Shown: in pieces, positions 22,101 through 28,789 of the stretch
Layout: the number at the start of each line of letters is the position of its first letter
Position numbering within the stretch: position 1 is the first letter of the stretch
Assembly (NCBI GenBank): GCA_037349105.1
Contig: JAYJMM010000065.1
Location: forward strand, 496,001-560,000
DNA from: Limnomonas spitsbergensis
Taxonomy: Eukaryota; Chlorophyta; Chlorophyceae; Chlamydomonadales
Reading direction: 5' to 3'
Length of the DNA stretch: 64,000 bases
The notes under the pieces: generated by a model
The model's input: the letters and a program-made list of their open reading frames with translations, nothing else
Database searches by the model: none
What the model was told of the DNA's origin: nothing
Made by a program: the position numbers and the translations under genes

Positions 22101-23700
22101 GAGCTCTCCGCACCTCAGGCCTGGGAAATTTCTCAGGGGAATTCTGAACACTAAAAACAAACGACCAGGTGTCCCCAATACCCCCTACCCCCTGCTCCTA
22201 GTGTATATTTGTCATGACTCAGCTACATGTCAACTACTCAGTTACATGTCAGCTAATCAGCTACATGTCAGCTACTCAGCTACATGTCAGATAAACTTCG
22301 GCCGCTGGCCGGAGGCCCCAGCTGTGGCCAGCCTTGATGCATTGGGACTAGTTATAGGCCGATTCAGGTTTGGTCTCGACTGGGCCTTTGGCGGCCAGCC
22401 TGCGGAAGTTGGACTTTTGCCCGGGAAAAAAGTACCTCCTCCCCAAAGGTAACGGCGCGGATGTGGCTTCGGCCCAGGCTGCACTGTTTCCTTACTCTCA
22501 CGCCACCCACGGGGCGTAGCTTTCTTTCTTTCCTCCACAAGCAGCCAGCTTCATCTCACCGCCGACACACTACCGCGCGCCTCCATAAACCCTCAACCTT
22601 CAACCCACCGCCAGCACCGTCCCGCACACCTCCAGGCAGCGCGCTCTAAGGTGCCCCTTGTTGGACTTCTACGCAGGGAAAACTACCTCCTACTCCAGCT
22701 TCATGCCACCGCCAGCACGCTCCCGCACGCCTCCATAAACCCTTTACCCTAAACCCTAGACCCACCACAGGCACGTTCCCACGCGCCTCCAGGCAGCTTC
22801 ATCTCTTAACCTTAAACCCTAAACCCAAAACCCTTAACCCACCGCCGGCACGTTACCGCTCGCCTCCTTGAACCCTAAACCCTAAACCCACCGCCGGCAC
22901 ATTCCCGCACGCCTCCAGGCAGCGCGCTCGAAGGTGCCCTTTCTTGGACTTCTAGCCGGACGGGAGAACTACCTCTTCCCCAAGCTTCATCTCGCCGCCG
23001 GCACATAAACGCACACCTCCCTAAACCCTAAACCCTTCTCACCGCCGGCACGTTACCGCACGCCTCCAGGCAGCATGCTCGAAGGTGCCCTTTGTTGGAC
23101 ATCTACCCGGGGGGGTAGGGGGATCTACCTCCTCCCCAAGCTTCATGCCACCACCGGCACGTTACCGCTCGCCTCCCTGAACCTTACACCCTAAAACCAC
23201 CACCGGCAATTACCGCACGCCTCCCTGAAGCCAAAGCCCTAAACCCACTGCCGGCACGTTACCGCACGCCTCCAGGCAACGCGCTCGGAGGTGCCCCTTG
23301 CTGGACTTCTACCCAAGGGGGGGGGGACTACCTCCTCCCCAAGCTTCATCTCACCGCCGGCACGTTCCTGCTCGCCTCCAGGCAGCTTCATCTCTTACCC
23401 TTCTACCCTAAACCCTAAACCCTTAACCCTTAAACTACTGCTGGCTCGTTCCCGCACGCCTCCAGGCAACTTCATCTCTGAACCCTAAACCCACCGCGCG
23501 CATCCCCGAACCCTTAACCCTAAACCCACCGCCGGCACATTCCCGCACGCCTCCAGGCAGCGCGCTCGAAGGTGCAGGAGCTCTGGACTGCTGGGGCTCA
23601 GCACAAGCACCTTCTCAACATGCATGATGGCCTCCTGGGGTTTGCCTCGGGCCAGCAGGGTCTCTGCAAGCCGCACGCTGAACACGGCCCGACCAGCCAC
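2934..23700 (-). CDS. SPY: SPINDLY-like TPR glycosyltransferase (GT41), partial, 14 exons
   Basis: Minus-strand gene. Exons in transcript order: 23539-23700, 20814-20955, 19291-19403, 17897-17959, 16890-16949, 15708-15815, 15010-15168, 14075-14236, 13209-13337, 12186-12303, 9571-9766, 6648-6832, 4015-4163, 2934-3083. Each has AG/GT borders and the phases join without a break. The product aligns with plant SPY from the first TPR to the middle of the catalytic region: TPRs such as NNLGVLYKERDNLERAVECY, then NAGQNRLLALNYI, GYVSPDLFTHSVSYF, ILVELTGHTANNRLG, ATWIGYPNSTGLEAVDYR and LVRLPGCFLCYTPSP. Plant SPY is a nucleocytoplasmic O-fucosyltransferase related to O-GlcNAc transferase, with TPRs binding substrates such as DELLA proteins. 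The WIGYPN..G..AVDYRITD and CFLCYTPSP motifs fit SPY better than SEC/OGT. The first exon(s) upstream of 23700 were not found, and the C-terminal GT exons lie beyond position 1. The gene exceeds 20 kb because its introns hold large tandem arrays. Confidence 0.93.
3137..3970. repeat. ~24-bp minisatellite in SPY intron m-n
   Basis: About 34 degenerate copies of GGTTCAGGGATATAGTGG with TTTGG or TTTAG variants. It contains TTTAGGG/TTCAGGG telomere-like words and fills the intron between exons m and n. No link to either exon edge was seen. Confidence 0.9.
4015..4163 (-). CDS. SPY: SPY exon m (catalytic region)
   Basis: Reads HTANNRLGVMAMKPAPLQ, then ATWIGYPNSTGLEAVDYR and ITDITCDPEDTLQ. This is the most conserved SPY/OGT segment (plant VTWIGYPNTTGLPTVDYR). 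Acceptor CCTTTCAG, donor GTGACC. A partial copy of the 5' edge with its acceptor lies at 4208-4250. Confidence 0.96.
4208..4250 (-). repeat. Copy of SPY exon m 5' edge with acceptor
   Basis: The minus strand repeats TTTCAG followed by GCCATACTGCCAA and GGTCATGGCCATGAAGC, the start of exon m, with an internal deletion that puts TAG in frame. It also repeats part of the upstream intron. Confidence 0.85.
5059..5222. repeat. 17-bp minisatellite
   Basis: About ten copies of TAGTACAACTACATTTG in the SPY intron between exons l and m, the first few diverged. No gene was seen in it. Confidence 0.9.
5295..5573 (+). CDS. Small unrecognised open frame nested in a SPY intron
   Basis: A 92-codon frame. 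The stretch from about codon 11 (MTAAVPIYKNLLTKYS) to the C-terminus has ordinary composition and C-ending codons (ATC, AAG, CTC), unlike the low-complexity frames around it. It contains a CSAC pair and lacks a signal peptide or membrane segment. I do not recognise it. It could be an exon or retrocopy fragment on the strand opposite SPY, or chance. Confidence 0.3.
   Translation: MAQCRQSLTAVMTAAVPIYKNLLTKYSINTDYKTMKTCAFHSLPPQDMITKKEDTAGLLNCSACLVPVQHVIRHRFGITVEDNFNNVRVLYQ
5874..5965 (-). repeat. Short dispersed repeat, family 1 (SINE-like)
   Basis: On the minus strand it reads GGCCCAGGCTGCGCTGTTTCC, CTCACGCC and GGCGTAGCTTTCTTTC. Relatives lie at 14580-14680 (minus), 22449-22535, 31279-31362, 59252-59338 and, more diverged, 17498-17575 (plus). 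Copies end in a (CTTT)n-like tail, and the CACGCC...GGCGTAG part can form a hairpin. Confidence 0.7.
5990..6617. repeat. 46-bp minisatellite with CCCTAAA words
   Basis: About 13 copies of a unit containing ACCAGTCGACC, CCCCCTGTAAATAA and ACCCTAAACCCACAACCGA, in the SPY intron between exons l and m. It ends about 30 bp from the exon l donor. Confidence 0.93.
6648..6832 (-). CDS. SPY: SPY exon l (catalytic region)
   Basis: Reads HVQHIVYCCALKQDVKT, GGVWRDVARVSEADLAAM and VRSDRVDILVELTG, matching plant YKVVVYS..DAKT, GGVWKDI and REDKIDILVELTG. Acceptor TCATTGCAG, donor GTAGGT. An insertion of several Gly/Ala codons precedes GGVW. The 5' edge is repeated three times upstream in the transcript (6890-7130). 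Confidence 0.93.
6876..7135 (-). repeat. Three tandem copies of SPY exon l 5' edge
   Basis: Units of roughly 83-106 bp each repeat, on the minus strand, CATTGCAG, then GACATCTACTCACG and the codons for HIVYC. The true edge is at 6832 and copies start near 6926, 7016 and 7120. GT-rich microsatellite follows to 7330. Confidence 0.92.
7137..7330. repeat. GT/G-rich low-complexity tract
   Basis: Runs of GTGTGTG and G8-G14 in the SPY intron between exons k and l. The small open frames here on both strands are composition artefacts. Confidence 0.8.
7450..9370. repeat. ~37-60-bp minisatellite with variable poly-C
   Basis: About 45 copies of CAGTTGGAAACCTAGAGTT, a C run of 6 to over 20, and ATACTACCT. 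Length variation lies almost wholly in the C run. It occupies the SPY intron between exons k and l. Confidence 0.95.
9571..9766 (-). CDS. SPY: SPY exon k (start of catalytic region)
   Basis: Frame runs EDPIVCKAHSEWGREFQR, then RCLVVGYVSPDLFTHSVSYF and AEAPLSRH. It matches the plant block from FEAHRDWGWRF to GYISPDFFTHSVSYFIEAPL. Acceptor TTCCTAAG, donor GTATGT, phases 1 and 2. Long minus-strand open frames across this exon and the neighbouring array read it in the wrong frame. Confidence 0.92.
9775..11755. repeat. G-rich purine minisatellite, ~38-bp core
   Basis: Core copies of GGGAACAGCGGGGAAGTATGA plus a G/A run from about 10320 to 11750, preceded by a degenerate G/A tract. The unit is not a multiple of three but lacks stops, so overlapping minus-strand frames of 760 and 741 codons exist; they are not convincing genes. 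It lies in the SPY intron between exons j and k. Confidence 0.95.
12186..12303 (-). CDS. SPY: SPY exon j (last TPR into linker)
   Basis: Contains SRNAGQNRLLALNYIYP and ends in phase 1. This is the highly conserved junction before the SPY catalytic region (plant: SRNAGQNRLLAMNYINEG). Acceptor CCATGCAG, donor GTGAGA. Confidence 0.95.
12304..12640 (-). repeat. Tandem copies of SPY exon j 5' edge
   Basis: Three copies of the acceptor and first ~35 nt of exon j (CATGCAG, then codons resembling RDVGAISEA) lie near 12380-12415, 12488-12525 and 12598-12635, separated by GT/G-rich spacer. Confidence 0.9.
12640..13208. other. SPY intron i-j remainder; poly-C tract
   Basis: Holds no gene that I can see. 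13140-13178 is an uninterrupted C run of about 39. 13088-13115 carries an extra exon i 3' edge (codons NLGVLQ then GTGAG). Confidence 0.7.
13209..13337 (-). CDS. SPY: SPY exon i (TPR)
   Basis: 43 codons, SLNNLGVVYTSMGRAHEAL to YAEAHNNLGVLQ. Plant SPY has SLNNLGVVYTVQGKMDAA here. Fragments of both edges occur in the adjacent introns: NLGVLQ plus donor at 13090-13112, and AG plus ICNNLGV at 13675-13698. Confidence 0.94.
13338..14074 (-). other. SPY intron h-i with two exon-edge copies
   Basis: Contains an exon i 5'-edge copy (CTTTTCTCAG plus codons ICNNLGV) near 13675-13700 and a shortened exon h copy at 13965-14012. The rest is enriched in AGTACA-type words (AGCAGTACA, GAGGTACAT). Confidence 0.75.
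14075..14236 (-). CDS. SPY: SPY exon h (TPR)
   Basis: 54 codons running from LDKALFMYELSLYFNP through EAHNNLGVLYKERDNLERAV. It matches plant SPY FHFNPHCAEACNNLGVLYKD. A shortened copy (MYRERDNVERAVEC, then KPQ and a GT) lies at about 13965-14012. Confidence 0.94.
14240..15000. other. SPY intron g-h; dispersed repeat family 1 inside
   Basis: Apart from a family 1 copy on the minus strand at about 14580-14680 and a tandem dimer near 14460-14535 (AAGTAAACGCCCGAT), no gene or array was seen. Confidence 0.6.
15010..15168 (-). CDS. SPY: SPY exon g (TPR)
   Basis: 53 codons starting VNLAIALTDLGTRIKMEG and ending YSDAMYNLGVAFSETGQ. It matches NNMAIALTDLGTKVKLEG and YADAMYNLGVAYGEM of plant SPY. Its 5' edge is copied at about 15290-15345 and 15375-15440. 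Confidence 0.93.
15180..15450 (-). repeat. Copies of SPY exon g 5' edge plus CCCTTAA tract
   Basis: 15196-15245 is a (CCCTTAA)n telomere-like tract. 15290-15345 and 15375-15440 each repeat, on the minus strand, the exon g acceptor region and the codons VNLAIAL followed by DLGT or NLGA. Confidence 0.9.
15450..15707. other. Degenerate GTACTGCTTAACCCT repeats
   Basis: About nine imperfect copies of a 20-25-bp word (TACTGCTTAACCCT/TACCGCTTAACCC) next to the exon f donor. No gene was seen. Confidence 0.6.
15708..15815 (-). CDS. SPY: SPY exon f (TPR)
   Basis: 36 codons containing CNMGVIYKERGDLERAIACY, nearly identical to plant SPY CNMGVIYKNRGDLEMAITCY. The acceptor CTGCCAG and first codons (SHCNMG) recur just upstream in the transcript at 15850-15985. 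Confidence 0.93.
15816..16610 (-). repeat. Array derived from SPY exon f acceptor edge
   Basis: 15850-15985 holds three ~52-bp copies of the exon f start (CTGCCAG then SHCNMG or SHCTMG codons). 16020-16610 continues as seven ~80-bp G-rich units, each ending in GGGACTGGCAG, the same acceptor core. Long frames here are low-complexity. Confidence 0.88.
16682..16790 (-). repeat. Short dispersed repeat, family 2 (SINE-like)
   Basis: Its reverse complement resembles 63084-63215: CCCC.TAGAATG.CGT, AGCGGGCTA, GATAGAACTGC, CGCCTCCT.CT and a (CTTT)n end. The two copies are in opposite orientation. Confidence 0.6.
16890..16949 (-). CDS. SPY: SPY exon e (20-codon TPR helix)
   Basis: Encodes YDRALEHYQRAVQLLPSYSQ, exactly 20 codons in phase 0. 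It corresponds to the YDNALSCYEKAALERP block of plant SPY. Acceptor CATGCGCAG, donor GTGAAC. Confidence 0.87.
16950..17791. other. SPY intron d-e; diverged family 1 repeats
   Basis: 17190-17290 has GGTACGGTACG-type repeats. 17420-17575 has two diverged family 1 pieces. No gene was seen. Confidence 0.55.
17792..17850 (-). pseudogene. Duplicate of SPY exon d
   Basis: Encodes AAHCNLGMLTSEMQQ followed by GTGAGC, a near-copy of exon d lying between d and e. It has lost the upstream part of the exon. If spliced in with a cryptic acceptor it would add half a TPR. Confidence 0.75.
17897..17959 (-). CDS. SPY: SPY exon d (21-codon TPR exon, duplicated)
   Basis: Encodes AAAHYNLGVLTSEMRQ, matching APAYYNLGVVYSEMMQ of plant SPY, with acceptor GGCGTAG and donor GTGAGC. 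A second near-copy with its own donor lies at 17792-17850 and a diverged third near 18260-18290. Confidence 0.82.
17960..18479 (-). repeat. Diverged ~85-115-bp repeats around exon d
   Basis: Four diverged units share CAGGAAGCAGATCTAG, ATCTAGGTTCAG and GTGGGACA. One (18255-18290) retains the codons TFSEMQ plus GT, a third trace of exon d. Confidence 0.65.
18480..18845. repeat. CCGTAA/CCGCAA hexamer array
   Basis: About 60 tandem hexamers arranged in a higher-order ~114-bp pattern (CCATGACCGCAACCGTAGCC). Open in several frames only because of the period. Confidence 0.97.
18861..19131. repeat. Two ~136-bp tandem direct repeats
   Basis: The pair starts at 18861 and 18997 (AAGAAGTACGTATGGTTTCT) and differs at about two positions. 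The base composition is lower in GC than the surroundings, and it abuts the tRNA-like sequence. Confidence 0.93.
19195..19267 (-). tRNA. tRNA-Cys-like sequence (possibly pseudo or organellar)
   Basis: 73 nt on the minus strand. It has a D arm GCTC TTTTGGTA GAGC, the loop CTGCAAA with GCA after U33, and the T arm GCGGG TTCGAAT CCCAC. All segment lengths are canonical. The acceptor stem has three Watson-Crick and three wobble pairs. The anticodon stem pairs badly in register, while CATTC/GAATG would pair with a 6-nt loop. It may be an organelle-derived or decayed copy. Confidence 0.5.
19291..19403 (-). CDS. SPY: SPY exon c (TPR)
   Basis: Begins with two bases completing a split Asp codon, then NLQVSEALALVLADLGTQLK, matching the ECLAIVLTDLGTSLK block of plant SPY. 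Acceptor GCTCGCAG, donor GTATGA. A tRNA-like sequence lies 23 bp beyond the donor, inside the intron. Confidence 0.9.
19480..19752. repeat. GGGTGGGTGGAA minisatellite
   Basis: Units of GGTGGGTGGAAG and GTGGGTGGGTGGGTAGGTGG in a higher-order pattern in the SPY intron between b and c. G-quadruplex-prone. A related word recurs at 19915-19970. Confidence 0.93.
19860..20813. other. AT-richer SPY intron b-c remainder
   Basis: Contains ATCATATTATATAG-type palindromes (20340-20410), CAAATCAAATA words (20170-20225) and a short GATCTACTCG repeat next to the exon b donor. No gene was seen. Confidence 0.6.
20814..20955 (-). CDS. SPY: SPY exon b (TPR)
   Basis: Starts AFATFMSALTLNPSHLP and ends in HEIAP plus one base (phase 1). 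It corresponds to plant SPY FDCFSEAIRLDPHN. Acceptor TCCGCTCAG, donor GTGAGT. Confidence 0.88.
20985..22045. repeat. 21-bp minisatellite in SPY intron a-b
   Basis: About 50 copies of GCGGTTAGGGATGAGGGAGTG. Because 21 is a multiple of three and the unit lacks stops in several frames, a 326-codon plus frame (VAVRDEG repeats) and a 416-codon minus frame (SLTATPS repeats) arise. I regard both as by-products. Confidence 0.95.
22215..22445 (+). repeat. Dispersed repeat, family 3
   Basis: Starts with CAGCTACATGTCAGCTA words and continues into GGCCGATTCAGGTTTGG and GGCGGCC. Relatives lie at 24560-24745 and 62546-62710 (plus) and, inverted, at about 63585-63685. Confidence 0.65.
22449..22535 (+). repeat. 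Short dispersed repeat, family 1
   Basis: Reads GCGCGGATGTGGC, GGCCCAGGCTGCACTGTTTCC, CTCACGCC, GGGGCGTAGC and TTTCTTTCTTTCC. It is nested directly after a family 3 copy. Confidence 0.7.
22590..23535 (-). repeat. Array of SPY exon a 3'-edge copies
   Basis: Roughly nine irregularly spaced copies of CGCCTCCAGGCAGCGCGCTCGAAGGTGC-type sequence, the reverse complement of the codons HLRARCLEAC at the exon a donor end. They alternate with CCGCCGGCACGTTACC, CCCTAAACCC words and a CTACCTCCTCCCC.AGCTTCA spacer. Confidence 0.9.
23539..23700 (-). CDS. SPY: SPY exon a (first recognisable TPR exon)
   Basis: 54 codons, phase 0 at both ends. It reads as a TPR helix pair with RLAETLLARGKPQEAIMHVE and LRARCLEACGN. 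The acceptor is CCCCGAATAG and the donor a weak GTGCCG. Both edges occur as tandem copies in the flanking introns (22590-23530 and 23770-24530). Confidence 0.85.
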
Positions 23701-23769
23701 CTATTCGGGGTATGGTGGTTCCTTGGTTGGAGTGTGGTGGTTGACAGTGTATATTTTTCGAGACTCAGC

Positions 23770-24530
23770 TACATGCCGGCTTTGCCAGCCACCTGGTCGG
23801 GGTATGGTGGTTATGATGTAGGGTTAAGGGTTAAGGAGCATGTGCCAGCGGGGGACGCATGCTGAGCACGGCCTCACCAGCCACCTGGTCGGGGTATGGT
23901 GGTTACGATGTAGGGTTAAGGGTTAAGGAGCATGTGTCAGCGGGGGACGCATGCTGAGCACGGCCTCACCAGCCACCTGGTCGGGGTATGGTGGTTACGA
24001 TGTAGGGTTAAGGGTTAAGGAGCATGTGTCAGCGGGGGACGCATGCTGAGCACGGCCTCACCAGCCACCTGGTCGGGGTATGGTGGTTACGATGTAGGGT
24101 TAAGGGTTAAGGAGCATGTGTCAGCGGGGGACGCATGCTGAGCACGGCCTCACCAGCCACCTGGTCGGGGTATGGTGGTTACGATGTAGGGTTAAGGGTT
24201 AAGGAGCATGTGTCAGCGGGGGACGCATGCTGAGCACGGCCTCACCAGCCACCTGGTCGGGGTATGGTGGTTACGATGTAGGGTTAAGGGTTAAGGAGCA
24301 TGTGTCAGCGGGGGACGCATGCTGAGCACGGCCTCACCAGCCACCTGGTCGGGGTATGGTGGTTACGATGTAGGGTTAAGGGTTAAGGAGCATGTGTCAG
24401 CGGGGGACGCATGCTGAGCACGGCCTCACCAGCCACCTGGTCGGGGTATGGTGGTTACGATGTAGGGTTAAGGGTTAAGGAGCATGTGTCAGCGGGGGAC
24501 GCATGCTGAATACGGCCTTGCCGGCAACTT
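23770..24530 (-). repeat. 92-bp tandem array of SPY exon a 5' edge
   Basis: Seven near-identical 92-bp units plus diverged ends. On the minus strand each carries CATACCCCGACCAG followed by the codons VAGEAVLSMR, a copy of the exon a acceptor and start (true edge at 23700), then GTCCCCCGCTGACACATG and CCTTAACCC. Confidence 0.95.
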
Positions 24531-24559
24531 GGTTGAATTGTGGTGGTTGACAGAGTTTC

Positions 24560-24745
24560 TTTTTCGTGACTCAGCTACATGTCAGCTACATGCCGGCCTC
24601 TGGCCGGTGGCTGCATTTGAAACCCACACGTTGATGCTTTTGCCACCAGCCGCAGGCCGGTCCAGGTTTGGGCCACATCGACCCTGTGGCGGCCCTGGGC
24701 GGCCGACCAAAGGAGGACTCGTAACCGAAATAACAAACGCTGACA
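24560..24745 (+). repeat. Dispersed repeat, family 3
   Basis: Contains CAGCTACATGTCAGCTACATG, GGCCGGTCCAGGTTTGGGCC and GGCGGCCGACCAAAGGAGG, as in the copies at 22215 and 62546. Confidence 0.65.
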
Positions 24746-24839
24746 CTTGTGAAGTTGATTTCAATCCAGCGGGGCATCACATTTCATGGATGGGACAGGT
24801 GCCCGCAAACCAATTTGAGTACAACATGAAACCTGACAG

Positions 24840-26215
24840 GTTAGGGTTCAGGGTTCAGGGTTCAGGGTGCTTCAGCTACAGGTGTTTGTGGGGTATAAGC
24901 GGGACAGTAGGCCACAGGTTTGTAAGGATCAAGGGTGAGGGGGATGAGGAGGTGGGAGGTAGGGCAAGGGGGTGAGGGGTGTGAGGGGGGGGGGGGGTAA
25001 GTATGGAGCGCAAGCCACTGCGGACATCGTGCGCAAGATGTTCGCAGTGGTTTTGCTCCACTTTTCAACAGGGGGTAAATGGATTGAGGGTGGGAGGGCA
25101 AGAGATAAAGGGGGGGGGGGGGGGGGGTGAGGGGTAGAACCACGTGGGTGAGGGGTGTGAGGGGGTGCGGGATGGGGGTGAGAGGGTGTAAGGTATCCAT
25201 CCAATTGGGCCAATGCTGCATTATTTACGTCGAAACATTTACGCTATCCCCTAATTTCCGTTTTCGAGAGGGCCAGGCACCACGGACCGGGGGCTTGCAT
25301 GGCGCAGGAAACCTGGGGGGCGATCGATCGCCGGAAGGGGACAGCACGGCCCATCGTGGCGTGGTCATCGTGACTAATCATGATTCATGCTAATCAAATG
25401 CGCACACAGACACACAGAAACAGCCATGCACAGGCTAGCATTCTACATTGCTGATGGTTCCCGCGCTAATGTGGGTTATTTCGCGCATAGCAAAACCTGC
25501 TCGCTGCTGGCAGTCCGCGTGTCAGTACCTGCTGCGAGCAGTCCTCAGCTGACTGAGAGGATAGAGTCAGGAAGCTTGGGAGCACATATGGTGCCGATGT
25601 CGCTGTCGCTGCTGCATCGTCCATGGGGGCGATATGGGTGCCTAGTAGGCGCCAGGTCCCTCCGACCCTACGGGATGTATGATGTATCCCCGCACTGTGG
25701 CTGCTGACGTCGGTGTTGTGGGTGGGAGCTGAACAGGCCGGCAAGGACGGATTTGAACTTGAGGGCGACCGTTCGGCTATTTGAGAAGTGGGACAGCTCT
25801 GCCCAGACTGAGCGTGAGCAGTCACAGCAAAACGTTTGAAATACGACCGGGACGCACGGCCCCCTGGACGTTTGGGAGATGACGCAAATGTAACTTCTCA
25901 AAGAGGTAGCAGCTGCCAGTAGAAAATAACAGCGATGCGCTTAGGAGGGTACACTATGCACATGTCAGACGATTCCTTGCTCGTTCGGATTGGAGTTTTA
26001 GGGTTTCGGGGTGCAAATCTGGGGGGGTGGGCAACCATCGGTTCCGGGGCGTAAGATTTCGGTGGTATCACACTAGATAGGGTGAGCAACTTCTGTGCCG
26101 ACCCTAGGGAGAAGTTGGTATCAACCTGTGAGCAACATTCAAACCTGAGCAAACGCAGTCTTCTGCATTTTTCATTAACCTCTGCATCTCCAACATATTC
26201 TACAATGAAATTCTA
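24840..26215. other. No gene recognised
   Basis: 24841-25200 is G-rich low complexity with GGGTGAGGGGTGTGAGG words. 25200-26215 has ordinary composition without a frame I recognise. The missing first SPY exon(s) could lie here. Confidence 0.5.
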
Positions 26216-26223
26216 ACGGGGCC

Positions 26224-26625
26224 ATGACATTCGGCAGACTGTCCTACCCCTATTCGGATAAAGGAGGGGCACCTGTGCGATCTCTGTCCCTGGAATTGAG
26301 GGGTGCAGTAATATACAATACTGAATTAGGGGTAGGATACGCGGAGGAACCTGGCAAAACGCTAAACCTTGACTTGGTCTTTCTCGATATTCGCTCCGCG
26401 CTGCTGTCACGTGGAAGAGGGACAAGCATGGTATCCATGGGCCGAAGCCCGTCCAGAAGTACCTGTCCAGCGGCGATCTCACAGTCGAGCTAGCTCAGCA
26501 GATGACGAGCAGGGGCAAGACGACGACCGCCTGGGACGAAGCCCTGCAGTTCTACAGGCTAGTGATAAGAATGCTTTGAGTGATGCATCAGACATTCCCC
26601 TTCCATGCATGCTCCCATCTAGTGG
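26224..26625 (+). pseudogene. Upstream partial copy of the repeat-protein gene
   Basis: One frame reads HGIHGPKPVQKYLSSGDL and SRGKTTTAWDEALQFYRL. Its last part resembles GRTTDWDAMAREFN of the downstream gene, followed by the same 72-bp repeats. Frames are broken. It looks like an older duplicate or a missed exon set. Confidence 0.35.
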
Positions 26626-26639
26626 TCCATGCCCTCCAG

Positions 26640-27060
26640 TGGTCAAAACTGGAGCCCAGGGCAGCATGCAGCAACATGGAGGTGCCGCCTCCCCCCTGTC
26701 TCAGCTGGCCTAGGCCTGCTGGAGCCCAGGGCAGCATGCAGCAACATGGAGGTGCCGCCTCCCCCCTGTCTCAGCTGCCTAGGCCTGCTGGAGCCCAGGG
26801 CAGCATGCAGCATCATGGAGGTGCTACCTACCCCCTGTCTCAGCTGCCTAGGCCTGCTGGAGCTTAGGGCAGCATGCAGCATCATGGAGGTGCTGCCTCC
26901 CCCCTGTCTCAGCTGCCTAAGCCTGCTGGAGCTTAGGGCAGCATGCATCATCATGGAGGTGCTGCCTCCCCCTTGTCTCAGCTGCCTAGGCCTGCTGGAG
27001 CTTAGGGCAGCATGCAGCAACATGGAGGTGCTGCCTCCCCCCTGTCTCAGCTGCCTAGGC
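26640..27060 (+). repeat. 72-bp repeats, upstream block
   Basis: About six copies of the unit encoding SMQQHGGAASPLSQLPRPAGA, with TAG stops and one-base shifts (GGAGCTTAGGGCAGC). Same family as the coding block at 27530-27970. Confidence 0.92.
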
Positions 27061-27168
27061 CTGCTGGATCCCACAATAGCATGGGCCTTGTACCTGATGG
27101 CTAGGGCTGCTGGAGCTCTGGTCATGCTTCAAAGCCTGGAGCTGCTGCCACCCACTTCAGCTTAGCAA

Positions 27169-28787
27169 GCTAAGGTTACCCTGCCATTCCCTGGCATCGT
27201 TGACATGCCTGAAACTGAGGAGTTGTTCCTGTACGAGTACCTTGACCGTCAGCTGCTCCCAGCGGGTGTGTCTGATGTGGCAGAGCTGATCAAGGAGACT
27301 AAGCAGCTCTTCAGATCGCGCCGGGGAGCACCGGCAGCATGGCGCCCTGCCCCCCCCTCCTCCCTCCAGGACTTGGGACAGCACAGGGGGCCCACTGTCT
27401 CTGACATCCTTGCTGCATTGGCAGCAACACGTGATGACCCCCACAAACTTATGCTGCTAGCTGATCATGCTGCAAGCCAGCTTGGAGATGCCGCCTCCCC
27501 CTTGTCTCAGATCCCTAGGTCTGCTGGAGCCCAGGGCAGCATGCAGCAGCCTGGAGCTGCTGCCACCCCCCTGTCTAGGCCTGCTGGAGCCCAGGGCAGC
27601 ATGCAGCAGCCTGGAGGTGCGGCCTCCCCCTTGTCTCAGCTGCCTAAGCCTGCTGGAGCCCACAGCAGCATGCAGCAGCCTGGAGCTGCTGCCACCCCCC
27701 TGTCTAGGTATGCTGGAGCCCGCAACAGCATGCAGCAGCCTGGATCTGCTGCCACCCCCTTGTCTCAGCTGTCTAGGCCTGCTGGAGCCCGCAGCAGCAT
27801 GCAGCAGCCTGGAGCTGCTGCCACCCCTATGTCTCAGCTGTCTAGGCCTGCTGGAGGCCACAGCAGCATGCAACAACATGGAGCTGCTGCCACCCCCCTG
27901 TCTCAGCTGTCTAGGCCTGTCGGAGCCCACAGCAGCATGTTGCAGCCTGGAGCTGCTGCCACCCCTTTGTACTTGATGGCTAGAGCTGCTGGAGCTCAGG
28001 TCATGCTTCAACAGCCTGGAGCTGCTGCCACCCCCCTTGGCCTGCCATCTTCGTTGGACAGCCAGGTCCTTTTACAGGAGTGCCCTAGGCTCAAGAGGCA
28101 TGCTCCTCAGGATAAGGCACCCAACAAGCCAAGGTGGGTGTGGTCAAGTCCAATCAGAGGAAAGGGCTGTGGCTCAGGCACCATGTGGGGGCTAAGCGTG
28201 CTACATTGTCATCAGCATGCACGCCTATCAGTACCCCATCAGAGATATCCTTGTTCAACCAACTCTTTCCCAAGTTCTCCAGCAAAGGACGGACGACAGA
28301 CTGGGATGCAATGGCTAGGGAGTTCAATAATGAGGTGGTTCATGCCCTGGGCCAACAGCAGTCCGCAGGGGCCCACGGCAACGGCCTCAGACCAAAGACC
28401 TCGAGGCAACTGCTTGAATTCCAGAAGAGGGTCACCAATGAGCTGTGTAGGAGGGACATTGCTGCTTTGAGTGAGGCACTGAGCTGCACATCCATGCAGC
28501 CCCCTCCCTTCACTTCTGGTGTGCAGAACGCCATCGACGCCATCAGCCTGGTTCTGGATGCAGCCAAGGCCATCAAGAGGATGGAAAGGGCTTCTCCAGC
28601 ATTAGCTGCTGCTCTTATTGTGTCCAGGAAGCAGTTTGCCAGCAAGGCCAAGGAGAACAAGGGCACACGGCAGGGGGAGGGACAGAAGAGGTGTGCTGCT
28701 TGCAACACGATGCCTAAGGATGGTGTCGGGTTGTATCAGCACCGGGCCACTTGTGAGGCATACCAGGCAAAGTATGGGAAGAAGTAG
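27169..28787 (+). CDS. Unrecognised protein with 24-aa repeats and C2HC-like tail
   Basis: An apparent exon after CAAGCTAAG at about 27175 reads VTLPFPGIVDMPETEELFLY. The open frame to 28470 carries eight or nine 24-residue repeats (SRPAGAHSSMQQPGAAATPL). A second frame (about 28134-28787) continues with LFNQLFPKFSSKGRTTDWDA and helical sequence, and ends with CAACNTMPKDGVGLYQHRAT..C, a possible C2HC zinc site. The switch between 28050 and 28134 needs an intron or a frameshift. It could be an alga-specific protein or a transposon product. The function is unknown. Confidence 0.5.
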
Positions 28788-28789
28788 GG

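Noticed and set aside
20928..22178. 416-codon minus frame and 326-codon plus frame
   Set aside because: Products of the 21-bp array; no sequence outside the repeat looks coding.
25466..25825. Minus-strand 119-codon frame as the missing SPY N-terminus
   Set aside because: No TPR or SPY-like sequence and no supporting splice sites.
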